Position numbers and translations under genes: made by a program
Part shown: positions 8,897 through 17,578 of the stretch, piece after piece
How the letters are laid out: each line of letters opens with the position of its first letter
Numbering within the stretch: the stretch's first letter is position 1
Assembly: GCF_002979975.1 (NCBI RefSeq)
Contig: NZ_PCQD01000004.1
Coordinates: 192,486 to 256,485 of the forward strand
From: Pseudomonas sp. MYb185
GTDB lineage: Bacteria > Pseudomonadota > Gammaproteobacteria > Pseudomonadales > Pseudomonadaceae
Length of the DNA stretch: 64,000 nt
Direction: 5' to 3'
The notes under the pieces: generated by a model
The model's input: only the letters and a program-made list of their open reading frames with translations
The model's database searches: none
Told to the model about the DNA's origin: nothing

Positions 8897-10060
8897 ATGC
8901 GTCATTACCTGATGACGGCATTGCTGTGGGCGATGCTGCCTGCGGCTGTGTCCGCGACTGCGCTGCCGCCACCCCTGACCCAGGCGGTGCAGCGCATTTC
9001 CAGCGATGAACCCAACAACCGGGTGCTGAACCAGTTGCAGGCCGCGACCTTGGCGCTGGACCTGGGATATCGCGAGGAGTCCGGCGAGCTGTTCGATGCG
9101 GCGCTGAACGGTATCACTACGGTGTATGCCAACAGCGAGCAGGCCGCCCGTGCGCGCAGCCTGTGGTACGACGAAGGGGCGAAGGACTTCAAGGGCGAAC
9201 CCTACGAGCGGGCCATGGCCTTCTACTACCGGGGCCTGCTGGATATGTATGCCGGTGATTACGAGAACGCCCGGGCCAGTTTCAAGAGTGGTTTGCTCCA
9301 GGACGCCTTCGCCGAGGAGGAACAGCACCGGGCGGACTTTGCGTTGCTGATGTTTCTGGAAGCCTGGTCCTCGCATGTGCTCGGCGCCCGGGGGCTGGCC
9401 AGCGAGCGTTTCGAGGAATTGCTGACCTTCCGCCCCGGTTTCGGCCTGCCTGACGACAGTCACCGGCTGCTGGTGATGGTGGAAACCGGCAAGGCGCCGC
9501 GCAAGCTGCAGGATGGCATTGGCGGCAACATTCTGGTGTATCGCCCCGGCAAACGCTTCCGTGAGGAAGCGGTACGTCTGCGGGTGGATGGCAGGACGCT
9601 GGATCTGAACCCCATCGAAAGTATTTTCTGGCAGGCCTCCAGTCGAGGAGGGCGTCCGATCGACAGCATCCTGGAAGGCCAGGTCCAGTTCAAGCAGACC
9701 ACCCAGAACGTGTCGGCCGATGTCTCCGGTGTCGCCGCCCACGCCACCATGCTCGCGCCGGCGTTCGGCGCCGCGGGTGGCGTGTTCGCCGGTGTGGCTG
9801 CGGTCGCCGGGGTGGCCACGCTGGCGACCTCACAGGTCAAGGCCCGTGCCGATCATCGGTTCTGGAACAATTTGCCGGACAAGGTGCACGTACTGACCCT
9901 GCCGATGCCGGCGGCACGCCAGGTGCAGATCGAATTTCTGGACGCGAACGGAGCGGTGATTCCGGAGTTGACGCAAGCTGTCAGTGTTGAGGTGGATAAC
10001 GCGGGCAGGGGCGTTGTGTGGGCGCGAGCCCGACGAGCCACGGATGTGGACAGGCCTTGA
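8897..10060 (+). CDS. COG3014 family TPR-like exported protein
   Basis: A 387-residue protein with a signal peptide ending at VSATA. The N-terminal half (about 25-180) has helical TPR-like repeats, with RAMAFYYRGLLDMYAGDYENARASF typical of this family; a glycine/alanine-rich hydrophobic segment follows at about 285-315 and a beta-rich tail. COG3014 proteins often travel with LpoB-like and YcfL-like lipoproteins, as here. The role is unknown but is probably in cell-envelope assembly. GGAGA precedes the ATG. Confidence 0.8.
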   Translation: MRHYLMTALLWAMLPAAVSATALPPPLTQAVQRISSDEPNNRVLNQLQAATLALDLGYREESGELFDAALNGITTVYANSEQAARARSLWYDEGAKDFKGEPYERAMAFYYRGLLDMYAGDYENARASFKSGLLQDAFAEEEQHRADFALLMFLEAWSSHVLGARGLASERFEELLTFRPGFGLPDDSHRLLVMVETGKAPRKLQDGIGGNILVYRPGKRFREEAVRLRVDGRTLDLNPIESIFWQASSRGGRPIDSILEGQVQFKQTTQNVSADVSGVAAHATMLAPAFGAAGGVFAGVAAVAGVATLATSQVKARADHRFWNNLPDKVHVLTLPMPAARQVQIEFLDANGAVIPELTQAVSVEVDNAGRGVVWARARRATDVDRP

Positions 10061-10071
10061 GGATATAAGAG

Positions 10072-10521
10072 ATGAAGACGTTTCCCCTGACCCTGGTACT
10101 TGCGGCATCGCTGGCCAGCGTGGGCTGTAGCGGTATCGACAGGAACGAAGGGCCCCGTCCGGCGGTGCGCATCGTTGACGAGCGCGCCCCCAATCAGCGG
10201 TTGAACCTGGACACCGTGGTGATTCTGGACAAGTCCCTGCAGGACCGCAAGACGGGCAAGCTGGCGGTGGAAAACTCCGGGGCCAGGCGTACCGCCACCG
10301 GTACCGTGGAAGCCTACGCGGTGATCCGCAACCGCACCGATCATCCACTGCAGATCGAGGGCCGCACCCAGTTCTTCGACAGCATGGGCATCCCCCTGGG
10401 CGTACCGTCCCAGTGGCAGCGGCTCTATCTGGACCCCCAGTCGATCAACGGCTATCGCGAGCTGTCCACCGGCACAGGCGAGGTAGCTCATTACTACATC
10501 GAGATTCGGGAGGGGCGTTGA
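10072..10521 (+). CDS. YcfL-like lipoprotein (DUF1425)
   Basis: A 149-residue lipoprotein with lipobox ASVGC. The mature part is a single beta-rich domain containing GTVEAYAVIRNRTDHPLQIE and a closing HYYIEIREGR, as in the YcfL/DUF1425 family. In enterobacteria ycfL lies next to lpoB, matching the arrangement here. Function is unknown; a partner of the LpoB system is the simplest inference. It follows the COG3014 gene by 11 bases, with GAGG upstream of the ATG. Confidence 0.82.
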   Translation: MKTFPLTLVLAASLASVGCSGIDRNEGPRPAVRIVDERAPNQRLNLDTVVILDKSLQDRKTGKLAVENSGARRTATGTVEAYAVIRNRTDHPLQIEGRTQFFDSMGIPLGVPSQWQRLYLDPQSINGYRELSTGTGEVAHYYIEIREGR

Positions 10522-10522
10522 G

Positions 10523-11461
10523 ATGAAGGATGCACATATACCTGCCGCCCTGTCCCTGGCGATGCTGTTGGCGCTCGACGTGCAGGCAGCGCAGGACAAT
10601 ACCGCCTTCGATGACCCCTGGTTCGGTAGCCGGCTGGAACAGCAGACACCCGCTGGCGCCGTGCCGCCGCTGGGAGGCTCCGCACTGGCACCGGCCCTGG
10701 CCGAGGAACAGGAATATATCGCCGAGCCTGGTGGCCTGTTCGATCAGGCTGCCGCCATTGCCGCGGTCGAGCGCTTTCGTACAGCCTATCGCCAGGGTGG
10801 AGCGCCGCGCATGGCGATCTACTTCAATCGCGAACTCAGTGATGAGGTGCGTGAGTGGGTGCCGGGTGATCATCACAAACTGACCACAGCACACAGCCAG
10901 TCGGCGAGCTTCAACAGCCTGCAGACCGGGCCGGTCAGTGCCCAGGGCAGTGCCAGCGCTACGGTCGAGAGCCAATCGCGCTATGCCATCGGCGACACCG
11001 GTAAGCGTCCCGATATGCGCGAATCCTGGCATTGGCAGTTCGAGGAGGCGATTACCGCTGCGTTGCTGGATGGTGGCGCGAATGTCGTCGACCGCGCGGT
11101 GATCTTCCGACAGATGGCCCGTCAGGCGCCGCAGACCGCGGGACTGGATGGCTCCATGTCGACCACGCTGAATGAAATCTCGGCACTGGACAAGTATGCC
11201 GATGTGCTTATCGAGATGAAGGTCACCCGCTCGGCAACCGATTTCGGCTATGACTTCCGTGCGGTGGCCAAGCGTGTCCAGACTGGTCAGATCATCGGTA
11301 CCGCCTTCGTCAATGGCGATCAGGTGCAACACCACGGCGGCGCACTGGCCAGTGCCAGCGGTTACGCCCTGCGGCCGAACACCTATCTGACGCTGGAACA
11401 GGTCTCGCGGGAACTCACCCTCAAGTTGATGCAATCGTTGAGTAGTCAATGGGGTGCCTGA
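10523..11461 (+). CDS. Exported protein of unknown function in LpoB cluster
   Basis: A 312-residue protein with an N-terminal signal peptide (cleavage near VQAAQ) and no lipobox. The central part has SWHWQFEEAITAALLDGGANVVDRA, followed by KYADVLIEMKVTRS and FRAVAKRVQTGQIIGT. This pattern of an ageing helix, a strand pair and a DGQII-like turn resembles the CsgG/LpoB-type fold, suggesting a second member of that superfamily in the same cluster; this is inference. A serine/glutamine-rich linker lies at about 125-155. It starts two bases after the YcfL-like stop, with GGAGGGG upstream. Confidence 0.75.
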   Translation: MKDAHIPAALSLAMLLALDVQAAQDNTAFDDPWFGSRLEQQTPAGAVPPLGGSALAPALAEEQEYIAEPGGLFDQAAAIAAVERFRTAYRQGGAPRMAIYFNRELSDEVREWVPGDHHKLTTAHSQSASFNSLQTGPVSAQGSASATVESQSRYAIGDTGKRPDMRESWHWQFEEAITAALLDGGANVVDRAVIFRQMARQAPQTAGLDGSMSTTLNEISALDKYADVLIEMKVTRSATDFGYDFRAVAKRVQTGQIIGTAFVNGDQVQHHGGALASASGYALRPNTYLTLEQVSRELTLKLMQSLSSQWGA

Positions 11462-11498
11462 CGCCTCGCTCGAAAGCTGGAACCCCAAGGAGAAGCAC

Positions 11499-12461
11499 AT
11501 GAAAAGAATAATGACATTGTCGGCCTGCGCCATGTTGCTGGGCGGTTGCGCCACGGATATGACGGCGGGCTATCTCGGCTATCAAGCCCCTCCACGTGTA
11601 TTGTTGTCGCAGGAGATAGTGGACATGATGCCGCCTCCGGTCATTGTTGAAGTGGGCATGGGCAAGACTGTCGAGGGTCGCCCCCAGAGCTTCTATGAGT
11701 TCAAGGGCCAGCCTGGTCAGACGGTGACGGTGGTCGTGCGCTCCAGCGGTCCCGATACCAGCCTGTACCTGCATGGAGATGCCAACGATTTTCGGCGCAA
11801 CGCCGAGCCGCTGGCATTCGTTGGGGCATTGAATATGGGTGTGGGCTCGATGAGAGATCCTGACGGCCTGAATTCACACCTGATCTTTACCCTGCCGGAA
11901 GATGCTGATGGCTCCTATGTTGCGGTGGTCATGCCCCAGGACCAGGCAGGCTATACCGTCACGGTGCTGGATGGCGTAGTTCCGCAACGTGAGCTGATGG
12001 TGTTGCCGGAGCCGATCTTCGGTTCCGAAGGCAAGTACATGAGCCCCTTCACCGAAGACAACACGGTGACGCCCTGGGTGGAAAAGGGACTGCAGGCTGC
12101 CGTGGCGGGCAACGTCGGCACAGCCCTCGGCAGTCTGGCGGCCATGTCCAACTCGGATAACCTGATGTTTTCCCTGGTGGGTGGGATTGCCGGTGAAAAG
12201 ATCGGCAGGGAAGTATTTCTGCGGAGCATGGGCGGCTGGGAATTCATCCGCGAGAACAGCGATATGTCCTTCGATACGGTGGAAGATCTGGCACGCTACA
12301 TGGCGTATGAAAACGCAAGCCATCCCCAGTATGCGGACGTCCTGAACGCCTCCTATGGCATCTATCCCGAGCTGCGTCAGGCCATGGCCCAGGTGCAGAT
12401 GGAAACCAGCACACTGGCCAAGCTCTACCCCCACAGTTTCATCATGTCAGCCCAGCGCTGA
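11499..12461 (+). CDS. Lipoprotein with PPC-like N-terminal domain, function unknown
   Basis: I start at the ATG at 11499, which has AAGGAG nine bases upstream and opens a lipoprotein signal ending in LLGGC; an upstream frame start at 11454 would lack it. The 320-residue product has a beta-rich domain at about 55-160 with FYEFKGQPGQTVTVVV and DTSLYLHG, resembling bacterial pre-peptidase C-terminal domains. A glycine/alanine-rich segment (about 195-230) and a helical tail follow. I do not recognise the whole protein. It closes the LpoB cluster, followed by a hairpin. Confidence 0.75.
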   Translation: MKRIMTLSACAMLLGGCATDMTAGYLGYQAPPRVLLSQEIVDMMPPPVIVEVGMGKTVEGRPQSFYEFKGQPGQTVTVVVRSSGPDTSLYLHGDANDFRRNAEPLAFVGALNMGVGSMRDPDGLNSHLIFTLPEDADGSYVAVVMPQDQAGYTVTVLDGVVPQRELMVLPEPIFGSEGKYMSPFTEDNTVTPWVEKGLQAAVAGNVGTALGSLAAMSNSDNLMFSLVGGIAGEKIGREVFLRSMGGWEFIRENSDMSFDTVEDLARYMAYENASHPQYADVLNASYGIYPELRQAMAQVQMETSTLAKLYPHSFIMSAQR

Positions 12462-12538
12462 GCGAGATATATCAGTGGGCGCGGTAGTGCTGTGGATTGC
12501 TGCGCCCGCTGGTCGCCTCTGAATCAAAAGCCATAGAC

Positions 12539-12562
12539 GCTCAGGCAAAATACCGCCTGAGC
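12539..12562 (+). terminator. Hairpin after the LpoB cluster
   Basis: GCTCAGGC, an 8-base A-rich loop and GCCTGAGC make a perfect 8-bp stem 78 bases after the last gene of the cluster. The following T-run is poor, so termination strength is uncertain. Confidence 0.55.
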
Positions 12563-12644
12563 GCTTGGGGTATTATAAAGCGCTTGGTCAACGGTCACTG
12601 ATGTGACGTCCTGCTTTGATAATCCCTGTGTGGTGCCTTGTAAT

Positions 12645-14135
12645 ATGTATTCCCTGTTTCAACAGCGCCAGCATGCCGATGCGCTGATGCTCGTGCCGGT
12701 ATGGTTCATGTGGCTGTTCAGTCTGGCGCTGGCTCCCTGGCATGACACTTGGTGGGAAGCGCTGGTAATCGGACTGCCTCTGGCGCTGGCCGCCTCCCTG
12801 GCGGTACACCTGTTCAAGGGGCGTCTGCTCAGCCGCTGCAGCATCGCTCTGTGCTTCATGCTGTATGCGGCGCTGGTTATCCACCAGGCGCACGGCATGA
12901 TCGAAATGCATTTCAGCATCTTCGTCCTGCTGGCATTCCTGGTCTACTATCGTGACTGGTTGCCGATCGTCATCGCCGCGGTAGCCATTGCCGTTCATCA
13001 TCTGGGTTTCCATGTGCTGCAGCACAAGGGGTTTCCGGTCTTCGTGTTCAGCCATGAAGATCATGGGTTCGGTATCGTGGCGCTGCACGCCATGTTCGTG
13101 GTTTGCCAGTCTGCCTTTCAGTGCTGGCTGGCCGTGCGCTTGAAGCGCGAAGCGGTGCAGACAGAAGAGGCCGCAGCCTTCATGGGGAATCTGGCCCAGG
13201 CCGGGGAGGGTATCGATCTCCGGTTCCGCAAGGCCGATGCGCGTAGCGAGATTGCCATCGGCCTCAATGAGTTCATGGCTACGCTGCACCATCTGGTCTC
13301 CAGGACCGATAGCGCTGCTGCGCATATTCATGAAGAAGTCGCTGAGCTATCCCGGCGTGCGAAGGGGCTGGAAGCGATTCTGCTGGAACAGGAGGGTGGT
13401 GTGCGGGCGGCACAGGCTGCTGTGGCAGACTCGAGTCAATCGATCACCGCCGTGGCGGACAAAGCAGACGAAGCGATGCAGTTCTCCACCTCCAGCGCCG
13501 GGCGTGCGAGGCAGGGGCAGGAACTGATCGAACAGAGTCTGCTGACCTCCAGTCAACTCGAGGAGGCTATTGGTGCGGCAGCTCGTCATGTCGAGAGCCT
13601 GACGGCGCAAAGTGACGATATACACAGTATCCTCGAACTTATCCGCGGCGTTGCGCGGCAAACCAATCTGCTGGCACTGAACGCCTCCATCGAAGCGGCA
13701 CGGGCCGGGGAGCATGGTCGCGGGTTCGCTGTGGTTGCTGATGAGGTGCGCCTGTTATCTGATCAGACCGAGGATTATGCACAGAGGATCGAGCAGACCA
13801 TCCAACTGCTGGGTGTGACGGCGGATGAGGCAGCCACCAGCATGGGTAATAGCCGGGAATATAGCCAGCGGGCGGTATCCCGGTTCCAGCAACTGGGTGA
13901 ACTGCTCAATGGCTTCGCTGATGATATCGGGGTGATCAATCGATTGAGCGGCCAGATCGCCAGGGCAACCAGTGAGCAGGTGCTCATCGCCGAACAGGTT
14001 CAGCAAGCTGTCAGCGGCATCGAGGGGAACCTGCAGCTTACGGAGCAGACTGCCCATGCCGTAACCGAGGTCAGCAGCGCATTATCGGAGCATGCGCGGC
14101 AGTTGGAAGCGTCGGTACGCAAGTTCACCGTTTGA
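12645..14135 (+). CDS. Methyl-accepting chemotaxis protein with membrane-embedded sensor
   Basis: The N-terminal 170 residues hold about six membrane segments and no sizeable periplasmic domain; the sequence [19 protein letters not shown] followed by AVHHLGFH is a histidine-rich membrane sensor seen in some chemoreceptors. No clear HAMP domain follows. The signalling hairpin tip is [20 protein letters not shown]. It should feed the CheA/CheW array. I use the ATG at 12645 (496 residues); a GTG at 12603 is possible, and both have weak ribosome sites. No che genes are adjacent. Confidence 0.88.
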   Translation: MYSLFQQRQHADALMLVPVWFMWLFSLALAPWHDTWWEALVIGLPLALAASLAVHLFKGRLLSRCSIALCFMLYAALVIHQAHGMIEMHFSIFVLLAFLVYYRDWLPIVIAAVAIAVHHLGFHVLQHKGFPVFVFSHEDHGFGIVALHAMFVVCQSAFQCWLAVRLKREAVQTEEAAAFMGNLAQAGEGIDLRFRKADARSEIAIGLNEFMATLHHLVSRTDSAAAHIHEEVAELSRRAKGLEAILLEQEGGVRAAQAAVADSSQSITAVADKADEAMQFSTSSAGRARQGQELIEQSLLTSSQLEEAIGAAARHVESLTAQSDDIHSILELIRGVARQTNLLALNASIEAARAGEHGRGFAVVADEVRLLSDQTEDYAQRIEQTIQLLGVTADEAATSMGNSREYSQRAVSRFQQLGELLNGFADDIGVINRLSGQIARATSEQVLIAEQVQQAVSGIEGNLQLTEQTAHAVTEVSSALSEHARQLEASVRKFTV

Positions 14136-14234
14136 TGTGTGGCTGTCTTCATTGTGCCGGGGTTCGCGCAAAGCGGTGATACACTAGCGCCATATCGGAT
14201 CGTTAGTCTTTTCCCGTTTCCAGAAGGAAAACCC

Positions 14235-15557
14235 GTGTTCACTGAATTATCCCTGCATGAGCGACTGCTCAAGGCGCTGGCGGCGCTGTCTTTCGAAAAG
14301 CCGACCGCGGTCCAGGCTGCGGCGATTCCCCCGGCGATCGCCGGCGAGGACCTGTACATCATTGCCCAGACCGGCAGCGGCAAGACCGCGGCTTATGTAT
14401 TGCCGATCCTGCAGCGGCTGCTGGCTGACGACAGCAAGCCGGTGGCGCCGCGGGCGATGATCCTGTCGCCGACCCGGGAGCTGGCGCAGCAGATCCACAA
14501 GGATATCCAGGACCTGGCTCGCTTCACCTTCCTCAAGTCCGAACTGGTCATTGGCGGTGAGGACTTCAAGGTCCAGGCCGCCAAGCTGCGCAAGAACCCC
14601 GATATCATCATCGCCACGCCGGGGCGTACGCTGGAGCAACTGGGCGCCGGCGGGTTGGATCTGTCGCAGGTGCAGACGCTGGTGATCGACGAAGCCGACC
14701 GTATGCTGGATATGGGCTTCAGCGAGGATGTGCTGACGATCGCCAAGGCCTGCCCGACCGAGCGCCAGACCATGCTGTTCTCCGCCACCACAGGCAACGT
14801 CGGCCTCAAGCGCATCATCGAGCAGGTGCTGCGCGAACCACGCTGGCTGGAACTGGACAGCGTGCGTGACGATACGCCGGCCATCCGCCAACAGGTGATC
14901 GCGGTGGACGACAACGCGCACCGCGAGGCGCTGGTCAAGTGGCTGCTGCTCAACGAGTGCCAGGGCAAGGCCATCGTCTTTACCAACACCCGCGTCATGG
15001 CCGACCGCCTGAATGGCGTGTTGCGTGCGGTGGAAGGGCTGCGTGTGTACGTGCTGCATGGCGAGAAGGACCAGAAGGAGCGCAAGCTGGCCATCGAGCG
15101 CTTCAAGCAGGGCGGCAACGGTGTGCTGGTGGCAACCGATGTGGCAGCCCGCGGCCTGGATATCAGCGAACTGGATCTGGTGATCAACTTCGACATGCCG
15201 CGCAGCGGCGATGACTATCTGCACCGTGTAGGGAGAACCGGGCGGGCAGGGGCCGAGGGTGTTGCCATCTCATTGGTGGCGCCGCACGAATGGAACCTGA
15301 TGTCGAGTATCGAACGCTACCTGCGTCGGCAGTTCGAACGCCGGGTGATCAAGGAACTGGCCGGCAGCTTCAAGGGACCGAAGAAGGTCAAGGCCTCCGG
15401 CAAGCCGGTGGGGGCGAAGAAGAAAAAGGACGACAAGAAGAAAATCAAGCGGCCCAAGACTGCCAAACCAGCGGCCAAACGCAAGCCCGCGATGCCGAAG
15501 GGACAGGTTGTGCTGGATGGCGGTGATGGTCTGGCACCGCCGAAGCGGCGTAGCTGA
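14235..15557 (+). CDS. DEAD-box ATP-dependent RNA helicase
   Basis: A two-RecA-domain RNA helicase of 440 residues. Visible motifs are the Q-motif region (FEKPTAVQ), AQTGSGKT, PTRELAQQ, the DEAD box as VIDEADRML, SAT, and HRVGRTGRAG. The last 70 residues are lysine-rich and disordered, ending in a KKKKDDKKKIKR-type stretch that would bind RNA. The GTG at 14235 is chosen because AAGGAAAA precedes it and similarity to the family begins FTELSLHERLL. It probably remodels ribosomal or messenger RNA; no operon partner is seen. Confidence 0.93.
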   Translation: MFTELSLHERLLKALAALSFEKPTAVQAAAIPPAIAGEDLYIIAQTGSGKTAAYVLPILQRLLADDSKPVAPRAMILSPTRELAQQIHKDIQDLARFTFLKSELVIGGEDFKVQAAKLRKNPDIIIATPGRTLEQLGAGGLDLSQVQTLVIDEADRMLDMGFSEDVLTIAKACPTERQTMLFSATTGNVGLKRIIEQVLREPRWLELDSVRDDTPAIRQQVIAVDDNAHREALVKWLLLNECQGKAIVFTNTRVMADRLNGVLRAVEGLRVYVLHGEKDQKERKLAIERFKQGGNGVLVATDVAARGLDISELDLVINFDMPRSGDDYLHRVGRTGRAGAEGVAISLVAPHEWNLMSSIERYLRRQFERRVIKELAGSFKGPKKVKASGKPVGAKKKKDDKKKIKRPKTAKPAAKRKPAMPKGQVVLDGGDGLAPPKRRS

Positions 15558-15560
15558 GTC

Positions 15561-15822
15561 GGGAAGGCTGCTCCCCCTCTCCCCCGGCCCCTCTCCCGCA
15601 AGGGGCGAGGGGTGACTCGCGACTGAATCGCCGTGCTTATCCTGTAAAGCAACGGAACATCCATCAGTACTCCGTCAAGATGAGGCTCGAACCTCCATGG
15701 TGGGAGCCAGCAACTGAAAAATATCATTCACTGCTGATTCGTGCAGGATATACACGGTATCTCCGGCGCGAGTCACCCCTCGCCCCTTGCGGGAGAGGGG
15801 CTGGGGGAGAGGGGGAAGGCTG
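15561..15822. mobile_element. MITE-like element A with 49-base terminal inverted repeats
   Basis: The arms 15573-15621 and 15767-15815 are reverse complements over 49 bases with one mismatch. Inside them, GCCGTGCTTATCCTGT (15630-15645) has an imperfect inverted partner near 15742-15760, so the palindrome extends further. The decamer GGGAAGGCTG stands outside each end (15561-15570 and 15813-15822), like a target duplication. No transposase or gene is encoded. Confidence 0.7.
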
Positions 15823-15829
15823 CCCCAAC

Positions 15830-16177
15830 TCACTCAGTCTTCTGCCGCGAATGCAGGGCCGCTACCTGCTGTGCCGCAACGGCATGCCCACAGGTAGCCG
15901 CCTTGGCCAGCCACATCAACCCTTTGGTCTCGTCCTTCGGCACGCCAATCCCCTTGATATGCAGCGTTGCGAGATTATGAATCGCATCGGGATGCTCCTG
16001 GTCCACCGCCAACTGCAGCCAGTGCAACGCAATATCGGGCCTATCGGCATCAAGAAACAGTTGTGCCAGGTCGTTCTGAGCATCGGCATCGCCGACATCG
16101 GCCTGGATAAGCAGCTCGTAATCCTCCGGATCGACCGGGACACAGAGCATGGGAATGAGGTCTTGGAGGGTGAGCAT
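15830..16177 (-). CDS. Sel1-like repeat protein
   Basis: A 115-residue cytoplasmic protein made of short helical repeats: DADAQNDLAQLFLDADRPDIALHW-like and HPDAIHNLATLHIKGIGV followed by KGLMWLAKAA, the Sel1 signature. Such repeats usually mediate protein contacts. The frame is open to 16516, but upstream residues are repeat-derived and non-globular, so the ATG at 16177 is preferred; its ribosome site is weak. It ends seven bases from MITE-like element A and lies in a repeat-rich pocket. Function unknown. Confidence 0.72.
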   Translation of the reverse strand: MLTLQDLIPMLCVPVDPEDYELLIQADVGDADAQNDLAQLFLDADRPDIALHWLQLAVDQEHPDAIHNLATLHIKGIGVPKDETKGLMWLAKAATCGHAVAAQQVAALHSRQKTE

Positions 16178-16251
16178 GGCTCGACCCCGTGCATCGTTGT
16201 CCTGACGAGAAATCTGACCAGCGGTCAGTCTACGCCACAAATACAGTTGCT

Positions 16252-16275
16252 GGCGTAGCGCAGGGGCGCTACACC
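16252..16275. repeat. REP-like hairpin, GTAGCGC family
   Basis: GGCGTAGCGC, AGGG and GCGCTACACC form a 10-base hairpin with one mismatch. It lies between the Sel1-like gene and the DUF2442 gene and is followed by a second, similar palindrome at 16388-16410. Confidence 0.7.
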
Positions 16276-16387
16276 CCGGTGTCTTTTCCGCAGATCGGTT
16301 CGGGTGAACATAAGCCGCGAGGCAGAGCCTAGGGCTGGGTTGTCGAGCGCCTGCTCGACGACAGGAGGAGTAGCCGGCAGAGTCGCT

Positions 16388-16410
16388 GGCGTAGCGAAGG
16401 CGCGCTACAC
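16388..16410. repeat. REP-like hairpin, GTAGCGC family, second copy
   Basis: GGCGTAGCG, AAGG and CGCGCTACAC form an imperfect palindrome. The flanking GCTGGCGTAGCG and CTACAC(T/C)CCGGT sequences are shared with the copy at 16252-16275, so a longer unit of about 40 bases is repeated. Confidence 0.6.
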
Positions 16411-16451
16411 TCCGGTACATTTCCGCTGCCACCTCCCATTTTCCGCGTGAC

Positions 16452-16682
16452 TCAGTTGCGCTGCAAAGAGGGGGCTTTGCGTCCCAGTAGTAGGCCCTCG
16501 GTGCTAAGAGCCTCATCGATATCCGGCCAGTGTATGCCGTATCCGGCCCCGGCTAGCTCCCAATGGTTACGCTGCTCCGGGGTCGCATTGGCCAGGCGCG
16601 GATACCATGCCAACGGCACGTCGATCAATCGGCCATCCATCAGCTCTACTGTCAGGCGGCTATCGTCAATGACAACGTTCAT
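16452..16682 (-). CDS. DUF2442 domain-containing protein
   Basis: A 76-residue protein spanning one DUF2442 domain: the start NVVIDDSRLTVELMDGR, the middle PLAWYPRLANATPEQR and the end GIHWPDIDEALSTEGLL are diagnostic. The family is often encoded beside a DUF4160 protein in two-gene modules of toxin-antitoxin type; no DUF4160 frame is found on either side here, and the upstream DNA is the MITE-like element B region. The function is unknown; it may be an orphan remnant. Confidence 0.85.
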   Translation of the reverse strand: MNVVIDDSRLTVELMDGRLIDVPLAWYPRLANATPEQRNHWELAGAGYGIHWPDIDEALSTEGLLLGRKAPSLQRN

Positions 16683-17135
16683 TTAGTGGGGGATGGTACT
16701 CTCCCGGGCAGCTGAGGTGGGGCATATTGTGGCTGCCGGGAATGGGGGAGTGGGACTGGCTTGATGAGCGGGTTAAGCGGATTTCTCGGTGTGGGCGGCT
16801 GCCCCCTCTCCCCCGGCCCCTCTCCCGCAAGGGGCGAGGGGTGACTCGCGCCTGCGATGCCGTGCTTATCCTGTCATGACCTGCAAATGCAAAACGTGCT
16901 ATTCACGGGCTCTTGGAAGACGAGGGATCATTCCTGCCGATGCTGTCTGCGGTAACGATCGGCCTGTAGAGCATCGCCTTTCAAACCGACAACTGCGAAT
17001 CTACTCATTACTTGTAGGCTGAACACACTATCCCATACGCGAGTCACCCCTCGCCCCTTGCGGGGGAGAGGGGGCGCCGGCATAACCCGCCATCTCAAGC
17101 CAATACATGTGCCACCGAGGCGGCGCGGCTGAACA
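16683..17135. other. Gene-free stretch occupied by MITE-like element B
   Basis: These 453 bases hold the element at 16802-17074 and no convincing coding frame. The left 118 bases carry only a short G-rich tract; the right 60 bases lead into the end of the universal stress protein gene. Confidence 0.6.
16802..17074. mobile_element. MITE-like element B
   Basis: The left arm (16802-16850) is identical to the 49-base left arm of element A, and GCCGTGCTTATCCTGT follows at 16859-16874, also as in A. The right arm (17038-17074) matches the complementary arm but lacks about ten bases. The interior differs from element A. No open frame of interest and no clear target duplication is seen, so it may be an older, decayed copy. 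Confidence 0.65.
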
Positions 17136-17564
17136 TCAGCGAACCACCAGCACCGACACCTTCGACTGTTGCAACACGCGCATGGCATTGGTGCCGACCA
17201 GGTAGTCCTCGATGCGCTTGCGTTTATGGGTGGACATGACGATCAGGTCGGCATCGATCTTCTCCGCGATGCGCAGGATGCCCGCATAAGCCTTGCCATC
17301 GGCGACGATCAATTGCACCTTCATGTCGGCTGGCACCTGCTTGGCGGCGAACTCGCGTAGTGCTGCCTTCAGGTTTTTCTTCGCCGTGGCGGCGAACTCC
17401 CTGGGGAGGAATCCTTCCACCATCGGCATGCCGATGGTGGGGATGATGCTGAGCAGGTGCAGCGATGCGCCATAGGTCTGGCACAGCTGAATGGCACAGG
17501 GCAGGGATTTGGCCCAGGACGCCTTGTGGTTCAGGTCAATCGGTAGCAGGATCGTCTTGTACAT
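17136..17564 (-). CDS. Universal stress protein (UspA family)
   Basis: A single 142-residue Usp domain starting MYKTILLPIDLNHKA. The ATP-binding loop is visible as STHKRKRIEDYLVGTNAMRVL; the canonical G-x2-G-x9-G-S/T is only partly kept, so nucleotide binding is uncertain. The ATG at 17564 has GAGGAG upstream and lies 14 bases after the TRAP permease, so it belongs to that operon. Usp proteins linked to TRAP transporters (for example TeaD with TeaABC) modulate uptake, which is the likely role here. Confidence 0.88.
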   Translation of the reverse strand: MYKTILLPIDLNHKASWAKSLPCAIQLCQTYGASLHLLSIIPTIGMPMVEGFLPREFAATAKKNLKAALREFAAKQVPADMKVQLIVADGKAYAGILRIAEKIDADLIVMSTHKRKRIEDYLVGTNAMRVLQQSKVSVLVVR

Positions 17565-17578
17565 GTATGCACTCCTCG

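Noticed and set aside
16683-16801. DUF4160 partner for the DUF2442 protein
   Set aside because: Neither strand has a frame with the DUF4160 start pattern or suitable length.
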